A stretch of DNA of 54,153 nucleotides, from assembly GCA_035299425.1 (NCBI GenBank), contig DATGWP010000069.1:1-54153 (forward strand), in the 5' to 3' direction. The notes under the pieces were generated by a model. The model made no database searches and was not told the origin of the DNA. It was given only the letters and a program-made list of their open reading frames with translations. Below are positions 8,654 through 17,463 of the stretch, in pieces. Position 1 is the stretch's first letter. Each line of letters starts with the position of its first letter. Made by a program: the position numbers and the translations under genes. The DNA comes from Bog-950 sp035299425 (GTDB lineage: Bacteria; Bacteroidota; Bacteroidia; Chitinophagales; LD1).

Positions 8654-9148
8654 CTACCGGCTCAACTCTTTTAGTTTCTTTATCATATCGGGGCTGGCCC
8701 AGTCTGTTTCGCCTACCTTATTATAAACTACCTCCCGCTTTTCGTTCAGTACATAAGTGGTCGGTATGGTAGCAATTTTGAGTTCTTTAAGCTTTTGTAC
8801 TGATCTTAAAACCGGAAGTCCTTTACTGTGGTTTTGCCAAAAAGAATTTAGCGTGGCTTCGCTTTCATCACTTATCAAAAGAATCGTTACATCGTTATCA
8901 TTAAGCAGGTTCTGCGCTTTTTCCAGCGATGGAATTTCTTTCATGCACGGGCCACACCAGGTAGCAAAAAAGCACACCACCAAGGTACGACTTTCGTAAC
9001 TGCCCAGTAAGACTTTTTCGCCGTCAATATTGGTTAATTGAATCTCTTTAAAATTTAGCACCGGCGCTATCCTGTATTTGTTGTACAGATACCCTGCCAC
9101 CAGTAGAGCTGCTACAAGCAATGCGCCGTTAATAAATTTACTTCTCAT
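8654..9148 (-). CDS. TlpA-like membrane-anchored thioredoxin
   Basis: A 164-residue thiol-disulphide oxidoreductase facing the periplasm. One N-terminal helix (about residues 8-24) acts as membrane anchor. The thioredoxin fold shows the active site WCGPC (Cys65 and Cys68) and a cis-proline segment TIPTTYVLN near residue 134. It probably reduces or isomerises disulphides in exported proteins, in the manner of TlpA/ResA. The ATG overlaps the stop of the pyrophosphatase gene (ATGA, 4 nt), so the two are translationally coupled. The pairing has no clear functional reason. Confidence 0.88.
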   Translation of the reverse strand: MRSKFINGALLVAALLVAGYLYNKYRIAPVLNFKEIQLTNIDGEKVLLGSYESRTLVVCFFATWCGPCMKEIPSLEKAQNLLNDNDVTILLISDESEATLNSFWQNHSKGLPVLRSVQKLKELKIATIPTTYVLNEKREVVYNKVGETDWASPDMIKKLKELSR

Positions 9149-9765
9149 TCGGCAAACCGGTTCTTATAATCAATAGCGCTTTGCTTAATTACTTCCAGTG
9201 CTTCTTCGCGGCCATAAACCGCAGCTATTTCTACACGTTTCTCTTCGCCGGTGCCGGGTAGGTCTTTGTAAGTAAGAAAATAATGTTTCAACCGGTTAAC
9301 TATAGATTCGCTCAACTCGCTGATGTCTTTTATGTTTCCATACACGGCATCGCCTTTCATCACCGCAATTATTTTATCATCGGCCTCATTCTTATCTATC
9401 ATTCTGAAACCACCGATGGGTATAGCCTGTATAAGTATGCCCCCATTTTGTATGTTCTTTTCTTCCAGCACCAGTATATCCATCGGGTCTTGGTCGCCGG
9501 CAATGTTTTGCTTACCGGTTTTAGCCATGCAGTACTTGCCTACTTCTATATCGCAAAGTGTTTGCGGTATAAAACCGTAAAGGGCCGGCACAACATTCGA
9601 AAACAACTGTGGGCGGTCAACTTTTAACCAACCGCTGGCCTTATCTATCTCATACTTTACAGTATCTGCCGGTACAATTTCTATAAAGGCGGTAAGCACA
9701 TCCGGGAACTGCTCGCCGAAAGATATACCATGCCACGGGTGGGCCTTATAAGGGGGACATTTCAT
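9145..9765 (-). CDS. ppa: Inorganic pyrophosphatase, family I
   Basis: Hydrolyses pyrophosphate to two phosphates and pulls biosynthetic reactions forward in the cytoplasm. The 206-residue product has the family I signature GDQDPMDILVLE with its metal-binding Asp residues. A KYEID segment lies near residue 37 and FIPQTLCD in the core. A second metal/substrate block is DKNEADDKIIAV near residue 122. Length is in the range of the Bacteroidota form. It is the first gene of a two-gene unit with the thioredoxin. Upstream is an 80-bp gap containing an 18-bp palindrome. Confidence 0.95.
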   Translation of the reverse strand: MKCPPYKAHPWHGISFGEQFPDVLTAFIEIVPADTVKYEIDKASGWLKVDRPQLFSNVVPALYGFIPQTLCDIEVGKYCMAKTGKQNIAGDQDPMDILVLEEKNIQNGGILIQAIPIGGFRMIDKNEADDKIIAVMKGDAVYGNIKDISELSESIVNRLKHYFLTYKDLPGTGEEKRVEIAAVYGREEALEVIKQSAIDYKNRFAE

Positions 9766-9801
9766 TGCTATAATTTAAAATACAAGACCCTTTACTTTGC
9801 A

Positions 9802-9819
9802 TCCCGATAGCTATCGGGA
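9802..9819. repeat. 18-bp perfect palindrome of a dispersed repeat
   Basis: The sequence tcccgatagctatcggga is perfectly self-complementary. It lies in the gap between ygcG and ppa. I recognise the palindrome as common in Bacteroidota intergenic DNA; the flanks (gtcatcctggcgacc on the reverse strand) resemble the rest of such an element. Confidence 0.65.
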
Positions 9820-9845
9820 CGGTCGCCAGGATGACAAAGTTAATG

Positions 9846-10661
9846 TTACCAACTACCACTACTTCCTCCACCGCTAAAATCGCCGCCACCAAAGCCGCCG
9901 AAACCACCACCGCCACTGTTACCACCGCCAAAACCACCACCGCCAAAGCCACCGAAACCGCCAAGGCCGCCACCCCAGGTGTTTAGTCCGCGGCGGCTAT
10001 AGGTAGTACCCCCTTTGTTTCGAAGAATAAGCGGCAATACAAAAAATGTGATGAGCAGAATAAGAATAATAACCCACACCGGTATGTTATCGCGGTCGCG
10101 CTTTTTATTGCCCACATACATACCCGATAGGCGGCCCATAATTTCATCGGTAGCTTCATCAAACCCAGCGTAGAAATTGCCTTGTTTAAAATTGGGTACC
10201 AGTGTGCCTTTAATAATTCGGTCGGTGATAATAGCGCCCAGTTTTTCCTCTACACCATACCCGGTACGTATGGTTATTTTACGTTCGGCTTTAGCCATCA
10301 GTATTATTACCCCGTTGTGGTTTTGCTTACCACCCACTCCCCATTTTTTACCAAGTTCGGCAGCATAGCTACCCACTTCGGCACCTTCCAGGCTTTCTAT
10401 TATTACAATGGCAATTTGGGTTGAAGTAGAGTCGTCATACGCTACCAGTTTGCGCTCCAGGCTTTGCTGCTCGGTGGCAGATAGCACACCGGCAAAATCA
10501 TTTACCAGCCGCGGTGGGTTAGGCTGTGCCGGAAAGTTCTGCGCTACGGCGCCGAACCACGTTGCCGCTACCAAAAGCCAGGTAAACAAACTTTGCAGTT
10601 TGTATTTGCTTCGGACTTCCAACTTCGGGCTTCCGACTTCTCTACCCTTCTGATATTTCAT
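9846..10661 (-). CDS. TPM-domain protein, YgcG family
   Basis: A 271-residue exported protein. After an N-terminal hydrophobic signal (LFTWLLVAATWFGAVAQ) comes a TPM domain (about residues 50-190) with LVNDFAGVLS and TGYGVEEKLG. A membrane helix (WVIILILLITFFVLPLIL, near 205) follows, and then a Gly/Phe/Ser-rich tail ending GGGSSGSW. TPM proteins are tied to membrane or PSII repair functions but their chemistry is unsettled. The n-region before the signal helix is unusually long, and its SPKLEVRS phrase comes from a short DNA repeat (10609-10640). The start overlaps the previous gene by 20 nt. Confidence 0.85.
   Translation of the reverse strand: MKYQKGREVGSPKLEVRSKYKLQSLFTWLLVAATWFGAVAQNFPAQPNPPRLVNDFAGVLSATEQQSLERKLVAYDDSTSTQIAIVIIESLEGAEVGSYAAELGKKWGVGGKQNHNGVIILMAKAERKITIRTGYGVEEKLGAIITDRIIKGTLVPNFKQGNFYAGFDEATDEIMGRLSGMYVGNKKRDRDNIPVWVIILILLITFFVLPLILRNKGGTTYSRRGLNTWGGGLGGFGGFGGGGFGGGNSGGGGFGGFGGGDFSGGGSSGSW
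10609..10640. repeat. Interspersed short-unit repeat inside ygcG 5' end
   Basis: On the minus strand this reads as alternating gaagt-cggaag-cccgaag-ttggaag-tccgaag units, an 8-nt-like periodicity unrelated to the TPM family. It encodes the n-region of the YgcG signal sequence. Similar short-unit repeats occur at 34325, 34834, 39721, 40908 and 50126. Confidence 0.55.
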
Positions 10662-11082
10662 TGCTCAGCTCGTTTTTATCATTATCCTTTAGTGGGAAAT
10701 ATTGTTTAAGGTGAGCCCCCGTTTCTTTTACCGCAAACAGGATCCCTTCTAAAAATTCACCTTTTTTAAAATGTCCTGCCATTACTTCTTTAATGCCATC
10801 CCAAAAATTAGCAGGCACTACAGCATTAATGCCTTCATCGCCTATAATGGCAAACTTATGGTCGTCGTAAGCTATATATATAAGAGCCCCGTTTTTATCA
10901 GCTGTTTCATTCATTTTTAGCTGAAAGAAAACCTCGGTAGCACGATCGAGCACATTTTCGTTTTTGCATTTAGGTTCTACGTGCAGGCGTATTTCGCCCG
11001 ATGTAGTAGCCTCTGCATCGCCAATGGCCTGCACAATGGTCTTGCGCTGCTCATCGGTAAAAAACTGTTTTTCAAATAGCAT
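10642..11082 (-). CDS. Cytosolic TPM-domain protein
   Basis: A 146-residue single TPM domain without signal peptide or membrane helix. The start FFTDEQRKTIVQAIGDAE and the SGEIRLHVEPKC strand, followed by GALIYIAYDDHKFAIIGDEGIN, are typical of the small TPM protein found between lemA and ygcG in Bacteroidota. The three genes (lemA, this one, ygcG) are on one strand and likely form an operon. The exact role of the set is unknown. The stop lies inside the start region of ygcG, so the two are coupled. Confidence 0.85.
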   Translation of the reverse strand: MLFEKQFFTDEQRKTIVQAIGDAEATTSGEIRLHVEPKCKNENVLDRATEVFFQLKMNETADKNGALIYIAYDDHKFAIIGDEGINAVVPANFWDGIKEVMAGHFKKGEFLEGILFAVKETGAHLKQYFPLKDNDKNELSNEISEG

Positions 11083-11150
11083 AGTGTAGTACGTAGTAAA
11101 TGATGATGAATAACCAGTAAACAGCTTCAGCTATTTTACTGGCTAAAGCT

Positions 11151-11729
11151 TTAGAATTTTACTTTAGGAGCATTCTCGGTACCTGCATCTGACTTAAAGT
11201 AGCCTTTAGGTGTAAACCCGAACAGCTTGGCTGTAATTACCGCCGGAAAAGTAGATAGGTTAGCGTTGTAGCTATTTACCAGGTCGTTGAATTTTTTGCG
11301 CTCAAACGCAATTTTGTCTTCTGTGCTGGCCAGTTCTACTCTTAATTCAGAGTATCCCTGCACGGCTTTAAGTTCCGGGTAAGCCTCTACAGTGGCTAAT
11401 AGGCGCGAAAGGCTGCCGCTTAGCTGGCTTTGCGCTGCCTGGTATTTGGCAATATCTTCATCAGATAGATTACTTGGGTCAATTTTTATGCTGGTAGCCG
11501 ATGCGCGGGCCTGCACTACTTTCTCCAGGGTTTCGGCTTCGTACTTTCCACCACCTTTAACGGTTTCTACCAGGTTAGGTATAAGATCCGACCGGCGCTG
11601 ATAGGCCGCTTCTACATTGGCCCATTGTGCGGTTACACCTTCGCGTTTTTCTACCAGTGTGTTATAGCTACAGCTGGATAAGGTTGATGCAATAATTACT
11701 GCCGCAAAAAGCCTGAATAAGTTTTTCAT
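11151..11729 (-). CDS. lemA: LemA family lipoprotein
   Basis: A 192-residue protein with a lipoprotein signal (lipobox LSSC, Cys20) and the long helical LemA core: WANVEAAYQRRSDLIPNL, then VVQARASAT and LSRLLATVEAYPELKA. The ending FNDLVNSYNANLSTFP-FGFTPKGYF matches the family. LemA proteins are membrane-attached and of unsettled function. This is the first gene of the lemA-TPM-ygcG unit; 68 nt separate it from the next gene. Upstream the region is shared with the divergent AhpD-like gene. Confidence 0.93.
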   Translation of the reverse strand: MKNLFRLFAAVIIASTLSSCSYNTLVEKREGVTAQWANVEAAYQRRSDLIPNLVETVKGGGKYEAETLEKVVQARASATSIKIDPSNLSDEDIAKYQAAQSQLSGSLSRLLATVEAYPELKAVQGYSELRVELASTEDKIAFERKKFNDLVNSYNANLSTFPAVITAKLFGFTPKGYFKSDAGTENAPKVKF

Positions 11730-11835
11730 TTGTCTGATTGGTTTGATTTTGGTTTAAAAGTAAAAACTTTGAGCGGTTTATAGGCTGAGCGGAATCATTC
11801 CACTCGCACTATGCTTACTCACTGTCTCATTTTTT

Positions 11836-11843
11836 TACATTTG
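11836..11843 (+). promoter_or_regulatory. TAnnTTTG promoter box of the AhpD-like gene
   Basis: A perfect -7 element (tacatttg) lies 24 nt before the ATG at 11868. No clear -33 TTTG is seen. A start near 11849 would give a short leader. Confidence 0.45.
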
Positions 11844-11867
11844 ACGTAACACAAAACCTAAAATTGT

Positions 11868-12212
11868 ATGAGTAACCCGATAGGCGAGTTTAACGACTAC
11901 CGCACAAAAATGAACGAAGTGATACTTGCCAAAGATAATTTGGTGCTAAAACGCTTTTGGAGCCTTGATAATCAGGCATATGCAGACGGCGCGCTACCCA
12001 CCAAAACCAAGGAACTAATGGGCCTGGTAGCCAGTATGGTATTGCGCTGCGACGATTGCATTAAATACCACCTGGGCAAATGCCACGAGTTGGGTACCAC
12101 CACCGAAGAGATGTATGAGGTATTTGCCATAGCTAACCTGGTGGGGGGCTCAATAGTAATACCCCACACACGCCGCGCTGCCGAATACTGGGAAGAGTTG
12201 CTAAAAGCATAA
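11868..12212 (+). CDS. Carboxymuconolactone decarboxylase/AhpD-like protein
   Basis: A 114-residue all-helical protein of the AhpD-like fold. It has the redox-type CxxC motif followed by His (RCDDCIKYHLGKC) near residue 61 and the helix AIANLVGGSIVIPHTRRA. Members act as alkylhydroperoxidase-type disulphide reductases or as small decarboxylases. The CxxC with an adjacent His favours a peroxidase/redox role. It is a single gene with its own promoter box. Which reductant or substrate it uses cannot be told. Confidence 0.87.
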   Translation: MSNPIGEFNDYRTKMNEVILAKDNLVLKRFWSLDNQAYADGALPTKTKELMGLVASMVLRCDDCIKYHLGKCHELGTTTEEMYEVFAIANLVGGSIVIPHTRRAAEYWEELLKA

Positions 12213-12266
12213 AAAAGCCACATATACCAAATTAGACAACACTTCCACGCCTGTTCAAACAACGAA

Positions 12267-12296
12267 TTGCAGATAGTTATATGCAAAGTAAGTTTG
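12267..12296 (+). promoter_or_regulatory. Strong Bacteroidota promoter of the adhesin-sprF-ompA operon
   Basis: A TTG at 12267-12269 and a perfect TAnnTTTG box (taagtttg, 12289-12296) are separated by 19 bp, the consensus spacing for the Bacteroidota primary sigma factor. Transcription would begin near 12302, giving a leader of about 40 nt before the ATG at 12343. Confidence 0.65.
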
Positions 12297-12342
12297 CAGG
12301 GTAAAGAATTTAAAAGAAATTCGTGCTACCCAAGCTCTCATT

Positions 12343-15300
12343 ATGATAAAAAACAATTACTCCTGTACCACCAATAGCAAGCACTTTTTTTTAGCCATAC
12401 TTATGGTATTGTTTGTGGGCGCAGCCAATGCACAGTTAGCACCTGTAGCGGGCGACGATTTTTTTGCTGTCTTTGAAGACACGCAGTTGGACGATAGCGT
12501 TAGCGCAAATGATTCGGATGCCGATGGCCCATCAGCCAACTATACCCTGGTGAGTGCTGCCCCTAATGGCGTTTTGTTTTTAAATACCGATGGTACGTTT
12601 AGTTATTTGCCGGTATTGAATTTTAACGGTACCGATTCATTTGTTTATAGCCTGTGCGATGGCGGCACCCCTGACTTGTGCGATACTGCTACCGTGGTAA
12701 TAGTAGTAAACGCTGTAAATGATACACCCACCATAAGCCAGATAGGAGGCACACTGCCTGAAGATGCTACTGCTACGTTTTGCCCGCTGATAGCGGATGT
12801 AGACAGCAACCAGATATTAACAGTAAGCATTTGTGGTGGCCCAGCCAACGGTACTGCAATAGCCGATACCAATTGTATAACCTACATAGGAAACAGTAAT
12901 TTTAGTGGCAACGACTCTATTTGTTTACTGGTATGCGATAACGGCACACCGGTATTGTGCGATACGGTGGTAGTAGCGTTTGTAATAAGCGCAGTAAATG
13001 ATGCGCCGATTGCCGGCGATGATGCTAATACCGGTAACGAAGACACGAACATAAGCGGAGATGTAAGCGGTAACGATGCTGACATAGATGGCCCCGCGCT
13101 TACGTACACAGCAGATATTGCCCCTGCTAACGGCACTGTAACTGTAAACAACAACGGCACATACACCTACAGTCCGATGGCTAACTTTAATGGAGTAGAT
13201 TCATTTACCTACTCGGTTTGCGATGGCGGTACGCCCGAACTATGCGATACAGCTACAGTGGTAATTACAGTTACAGCTGTAAATGATGCCCCAACTATCA
13301 GCCAGGTAGGCGGCACATTGCCCGAAGAATCCATTGTTACATTTTGTCCGCTAATAGCCGATGTAGATAGCAACCAAATTTTAACGGTAAGTATTTGCGG
13401 TGGACCGGCCAACGGAATAGCAATAGCAGATACCAATTGTATAACTTACTCGGCTAACCCTAATTTTAATGGCACCGATGGTATTTGCTTGCTGGTATGC
13501 GATAACGGCACACCTGTATTGTGCGATACAGTTGTGGTTCCCATTGTAATAAGCGCTGTTAACGATGCACCGGTTGCGGCCGATGATAATTTAGCTGCAC
13601 CGCAGGGCGCACCTTATAATGGCAATGTAAGCACTAACGATAGTGATGTGGATGGCCCTGCTGCAGACTATACCGTGGTAACGGATGTAGCCAACGGAAC
13701 CCTGGTTTTAAATACCGATGGCAGTTTTACCTACACGCCAAATACCGGCTATACCGGCACCGATACTTTTGTATATAGTCTGTGCGATGGTGGCACTCCC
13801 AACCTTTGCGATACTGCCACTGTGGTTATTATGGTAAGTGTGGCTAACACTGCGCCGGTAGCCAATGGCGATAATTTTGTTACCAATGAGGATACACCGC
13901 TGAACGATGCCGTAACTGGCAACGATAGCGATGCCGATGGCCCTTTAGCAAATTATACGGTGGTAACTACCAGCCTTAACGGAGCACTTACGCTAAATGG
14001 CGACGGAACATTTACCTACACACCTGCTGCAGATTTTGCAGGTGCCGATTCATTTACCTACAGCCTTTGCGATGGCGGCATTCCTGAATTGTGCGATACG
14101 GCCACGGCAGTAATTACGGTAGCAGCTGTAAATGATGCACCGGCGGCAATTGATGATACTTTTACTACCACAACGGGCACTACATTAAATGAAAATGCTG
14201 CTACCAACGATACAGATACAGACGGCCCGGCCGCAGGTTATACTCTGGTAACAGATGCAGCTAACGGAACACTGCTACTGAATGCCGATGGAACATTTAC
14301 CTACACGCCAAATACCGGCTATGTGGGTGCCGATACATTCACATATAGCCTGTGCGATGGCGGCACTCCGGATAATTGCGATACGGCCACAGTGATTGTA
14401 AATACGGCTAGCCAGAACAACGCGCCGATTGCTAACAACGATAACTTTACTACCAACGAGGATGAGATTTTAAACAATACTGTTGGTACTAATGATACAG
14501 ATGTAGACGGCCCGGCCGCAAATTACACCACGGCAACCACCACTGTAAACGGCACACTGGTACTGAATAACGATGGCTCATTTAGTTACACGCCAAATGC
14601 TGAGTTCTCTGGTGTAGATTCATTTGTATATAGCCTGTGCGATGGCGGTGTGCCGGAGTTGTGCGATACAGCTACCGTATTTATCACTATAGCCGTAGTT
14701 AATGATGCACCGGTGGCAGCCAACGACAATAATACTACCGCCGAAGATGCAGCGGTAAGTGGTGATATATCGGGCAATGATTCGGATATAGATGGCCCGG
14801 GGGCTACTTACACTGTAGCTACTAACCCGGCCAACGGCACAGTTACTGTAAATACCGATGGAACCTATACGTATACACCAAATGCTGACTTTAACGGCTT
14901 CGATTCATTTACCTATTCGCTTTGCGATGGCGGCACACCTGAACAATGCGATACAGCTACTGTACTTATTAGCATAACAGCAGTAAACGATGCGCCTGTA
15001 GCAGGTGATGAGGCCATTACTATTAACGAAGATAATGCTGCCAATGGCGATGTAAGCGCTAACGATAACGATGTGGATGGCCCGGGTGCCACTTATACTA
15101 TAGCAGGCAACCCATCTAACGGAACACTTGTGTTAGGAACAGATGGTGCTTTTATCTATACCCCTAACGCAGATTTTGCGGGATGTGACTCGGCTCTTAT
15201 TTCGGTATGCGATGGCGGTACACCTAACCTGTGCGATACTTCGTTGCTGATAGTTTGTGTTACTGCGGTTAACGATGTGCCAAATGCGGTTAACGACAAC

Positions 15301-16410
15301 AATACCACTGTAGAAGATGCACCGGTAAACGGTGACGTAAGCACCAACGATACGGACCCTGATGGTCCGGGCGCTACATATACTATAGCCACCAACCCTA
15401 CCAACGGAACATTGGTATTGGGCACCGACGGCGATTATATCTATACGCCTAACACAGGTTTTTCTGGTTGCGATACAGCTGCCATCTCTGTATGCGATGG
15501 GGGCACGCCTAACCTGTGCGATACTTCGTTGCTGGTAATTTGTGTGGCAGCTGCTAACCTGCCTCCGGTAGCGCAGAATGACAGCCTTACCTCGCCGGAA
15601 GATGCAACGCTGCTAATAAATGTATTGGCTAACGATGCTGACCCCGAAGGTGGCCTGGGTAACCCGACTATACTCAACCAACCTACACATGGAACAGTAA
15701 CTGTAAATGGCGACGGAACCCTTACATACGTGCCTGAAGCAAATTTCAACGGTACTGACAGCTTTAGTTATATAGTATGCGATGGCGGCACGCCACCGTT
15801 ATGCGATACAGCTACTGTGGTACTTACTATTACACCGGTAGATGATATACCGGAAGTAACTGTCCAGCCTTTGGTGACCGATGAAGATGTAACCGGCTCT
15901 ACCTGCTTCGATTATATACTCGACAATTTACAGGATAGTGTAACGGTAACCATTGTATGTAGCCCGGCTAATGGAACAGTGGATAGTGTAACTGCCGGCA
16001 ACGGGCAGATATGTGTGGTGTATACCCCCGGCCAGGAGTTTAATGGTGAAGATAGTGTGTGCGTGCAGCTGTGCGACCTTGCAGGTGGTGGCTGTATTAC
16101 AGTTACAGTACCAATTACAGTAAACGCCAAAGAAGATGCCTGCCTGTGGCTGAAGGGTATCTCGCCAAACGGGGATGGTCAAAATGATTCTTTCTTTATT
16201 AACTGCAGCAACGATTTTCCATCATCTACACTGCGCATATTTAACCGCTGGGGCGATGAAGTTTACCGTAGCGAAGGACACTATAACAATGACTGGTATG
16301 GCCGCAACCAAACCGGTAAAGACCTGCCGGATGGCACTTACTTCTACATTTTCGATTACGGCGATGGAGTGCATAAAGCACATGCCGGATTTATAACCGT
16401 TAACCGATAA
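12343..16410 (+). CDS. Giant modular adhesin with T9SS type B (gliding) C-terminal domain
   Basis: A 1355-residue secreted surface protein. Signal peptide residues 1-31 end in GAANAQ. About 13 tandem cadherin/VCBS-like beta-sandwich modules of roughly 75-105 residues follow. Each has an acidic SxNDxDxDGP loop likely to bind calcium, an NGT-L-NxDGTFTYTP hairpin and a closing CDGGTPxLCDTA motif. The two Cys in that motif recur in nearly every module, probably as a local disulphide. The last 90 residues are the gliding-motility-associated C-terminal domain (GISPNGDGQNDSF, FNRWGDEVYRS, GTYFYIFDYGDG), the type B sorting signal. The genes after it encode PorP/SprF and an OmpA protein, the usual partners of type B cargo. 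Confidence 0.93.
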   Translation: MIKNNYSCTTNSKHFFLAILMVLFVGAANAQLAPVAGDDFFAVFEDTQLDDSVSANDSDADGPSANYTLVSAAPNGVLFLNTDGTFSYLPVLNFNGTDSFVYSLCDGGTPDLCDTATVVIVVNAVNDTPTISQIGGTLPEDATATFCPLIADVDSNQILTVSICGGPANGTAIADTNCITYIGNSNFSGNDSICLLVCDNGTPVLCDTVVVAFVISAVNDAPIAGDDANTGNEDTNISGDVSGNDADIDGPALTYTADIAPANGTVTVNNNGTYTYSPMANFNGVDSFTYSVCDGGTPELCDTATVVITVTAVNDAPTISQVGGTLPEESIVTFCPLIADVDSNQILTVSICGGPANGIAIADTNCITYSANPNFNGTDGICLLVCDNGTPVLCDTVVVPIVISAVNDAPVAADDNLAAPQGAPYNGNVSTNDSDVDGPAADYTVVTDVANGTLVLNTDGSFTYTPNTGYTGTDTFVYSLCDGGTPNLCDTATVVIMVSVANTAPVANGDNFVTNEDTPLNDAVTGNDSDADGPLANYTVVTTSLNGALTLNGDGTFTYTPAADFAGADSFTYSLCDGGIPELCDTATAVITVAAVNDAPAAIDDTFTTTTGTTLNENAATNDTDTDGPAAGYTLVTDAANGTLLLNADGTFTYTPNTGYVGADTFTYSLCDGGTPDNCDTATVIVNTASQNNAPIANNDNFTTNEDEILNNTVGTNDTDVDGPAANYTTATTTVNGTLVLNNDGSFSYTPNAEFSGVDSFVYSLCDGGVPELCDTATVFITIAVVNDAPVAANDNNTTAEDAAVSGDISGNDSDIDGPGATYTVATNPANGTVTVNTDGTYTYTPNADFNGFDSFTYSLCDGGTPEQCDTATVLISITAVNDAPVAGDEAITINEDNAANGDVSANDNDVDGPGATYTIAGNPSNGTLVLGTDGAFIYTPNADFAGCDSALISVCDGGTPNLCDTSLLIVCVTAVNDVPNAVNDNNTTVEDAPVNGDVSTNDTDPDGPGATYTIATNPTNGTLVLGTDGDYIYTPNTGFSGCDTAAISVCDGGTPNLCDTSLLVICVAAANLPPVAQNDSLTSPEDATLLINVLANDADPEGGLGNPTILNQPTHGTVTVNGDGTLTYVPEANFNGTDSFSYIVCDGGTPPLCDTATVVLTITPVDDIPEVTVQPLVTDEDVTGSTCFDYILDNLQDSVTVTIVCSPANGTVDSVTAGNGQICVVYTPGQEFNGEDSVCVQLCDLAGGGCITVTVPITVNAKEDACLWLKGISPNGDGQNDSFFINCSNDFPSSTLRIFNRWGDEVYRSEGHYNNDWYGRNQTGKDLPDGTYFYIFDYGDGVHKAHAGFITVNR
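12430..16130 (+). repeat. Tandem repeat array coding for about 13 adhesin modules
   Basis: The CDxGTP-type motif repeats about every 75-105 codons. Two modules starting near 12731 and 13291 (PTISQ-GGTLPE) are especially similar in protein but differ at many synonymous sites, which points to an old duplication kept by selection. Confidence 0.85.
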
Positions 16411-16457
16411 TACGAGCAGCCATGAATAAGAATACAACCACTCAAAAAGTAAATAGC

Positions 16458-17441
16458 ATGAAAAAATATTTCATGATAGCCTTTATAGCGCTTACCGGCC
16501 TTGCTGCTAGTGCACAACAGGATGCCCACTACTCGCTGTATATGTTCAACGGCCTGTACCTTAACCCTGCCTACGCAGGCAGCCACGAGGTGGTAGACCT
16601 GATGGGCATTTACCGCCACCAATGGGCGGGTATAGATGGTGCACCACGTAGCGGCAATATTAGCGTGCATGGTGCCCTGCCCCGCAACCAATATGGCCTT
16701 GGCTTAACAGTATCGGGTGACCATATCGGCTTTACCACTTCTATAAGCGCTACCGGTTCGTTTGCTTATCGTATTAAGGTTAAGAAAACCAGAATTTGCC
16801 TGGGCGTGCAGGCCAGTGCCATGTACTACCGCCAGGATAATACCAGTGCTATACCCGGCGAGTTGCAGGCACAGGGCTATTACGACCAGATGTACTCGGT
16901 AAACCGCACACTGGTTATTCCTAACTTTGGTGCAGGTATTTATGTATATAGCAAAAGGTACTATGTAGGTTTTTCGGTGCCGCATATAATACCTGCCAGC
17001 CTTAACAAGAAACTGGAGATGAATGCGACCAATGCGGTAGCCCACCAATACAATCACTACATACTTACTGCCGGTGTAGTTATAGGCAAAGAAACCAGCA
17101 AAGTGAAATTCCGCCCATCGTTTATTGCCAAGTATGTAAAAGGGCTAGACCGCAACATTCCTGATTTTGATGTGAGCGCAGCTTTGTTGTTTGTTGACCG
17201 TTTTTGGCTGGGGGGCACTTACCGCCTTGCATCGGGCCTTGATAATAAAAAGGGCTCGGCGGTGGTAGCCTGGTTTGAATGCAAGATTACCCAGCGCCTG
17301 CGTGTGGGTTATGGGTTTGATTATTCATTAAACAAGCTGAACAATTTTGCCAAATACGGCTCGCACGATATCATGCTGGGTTACGAGTTTAATACCGGCA
17401 AGAAAAGATTTGTATCACCTCGTTACGTTAGCTATTTCTAA
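16458..17441 (+). CDS. PorP/SprF family outer-membrane protein
   Basis: A 327-residue type IX-associated beta barrel. It has a signal peptide (MKKYFMIAFIALTGLAASAQ). The PorP/SprF N-terminal phrase HYSLYMFNGLYLNPAYAGS follows, with repeated barrel strands and an aromatic end (YVSYF). SprF-like proteins hold or help secrete type B cargo such as SprB, and the neighbour upstream is exactly such cargo. An in-frame ATG at 16422, 12 nt after the adhesin stop, is also possible; 16458 gives the better signal peptide. It is followed 22 nt later by the OmpA gene. Confidence 0.9.
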   Translation: MKKYFMIAFIALTGLAASAQQDAHYSLYMFNGLYLNPAYAGSHEVVDLMGIYRHQWAGIDGAPRSGNISVHGALPRNQYGLGLTVSGDHIGFTTSISATGSFAYRIKVKKTRICLGVQASAMYYRQDNTSAIPGELQAQGYYDQMYSVNRTLVIPNFGAGIYVYSKRYYVGFSVPHIIPASLNKKLEMNATNAVAHQYNHYILTAGVVIGKETSKVKFRPSFIAKYVKGLDRNIPDFDVSAALLFVDRFWLGGTYRLASGLDNKKGSAVVAWFECKITQRLRVGYGFDYSLNKLNNFAKYGSHDIMLGYEFNTGKKRFVSPRYVSYF

Positions 17442-17463
17442 GACTATAAAATTTAAGCACCAT

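Noticed and set aside
9746..9973. Open frame overlapping the Gly-rich tail of ygcG
   Set aside because: Val/Ala-rich shadow of the GGN-type codons of the ygcG tail in another frame.
12430..16130. Regularly spaced repeats that could be taken for a CRISPR array
   Set aside because: The units are 230-310 bp, diverged at silent sites, and encode protein modules in one frame; no short identical repeats or spacers are present.
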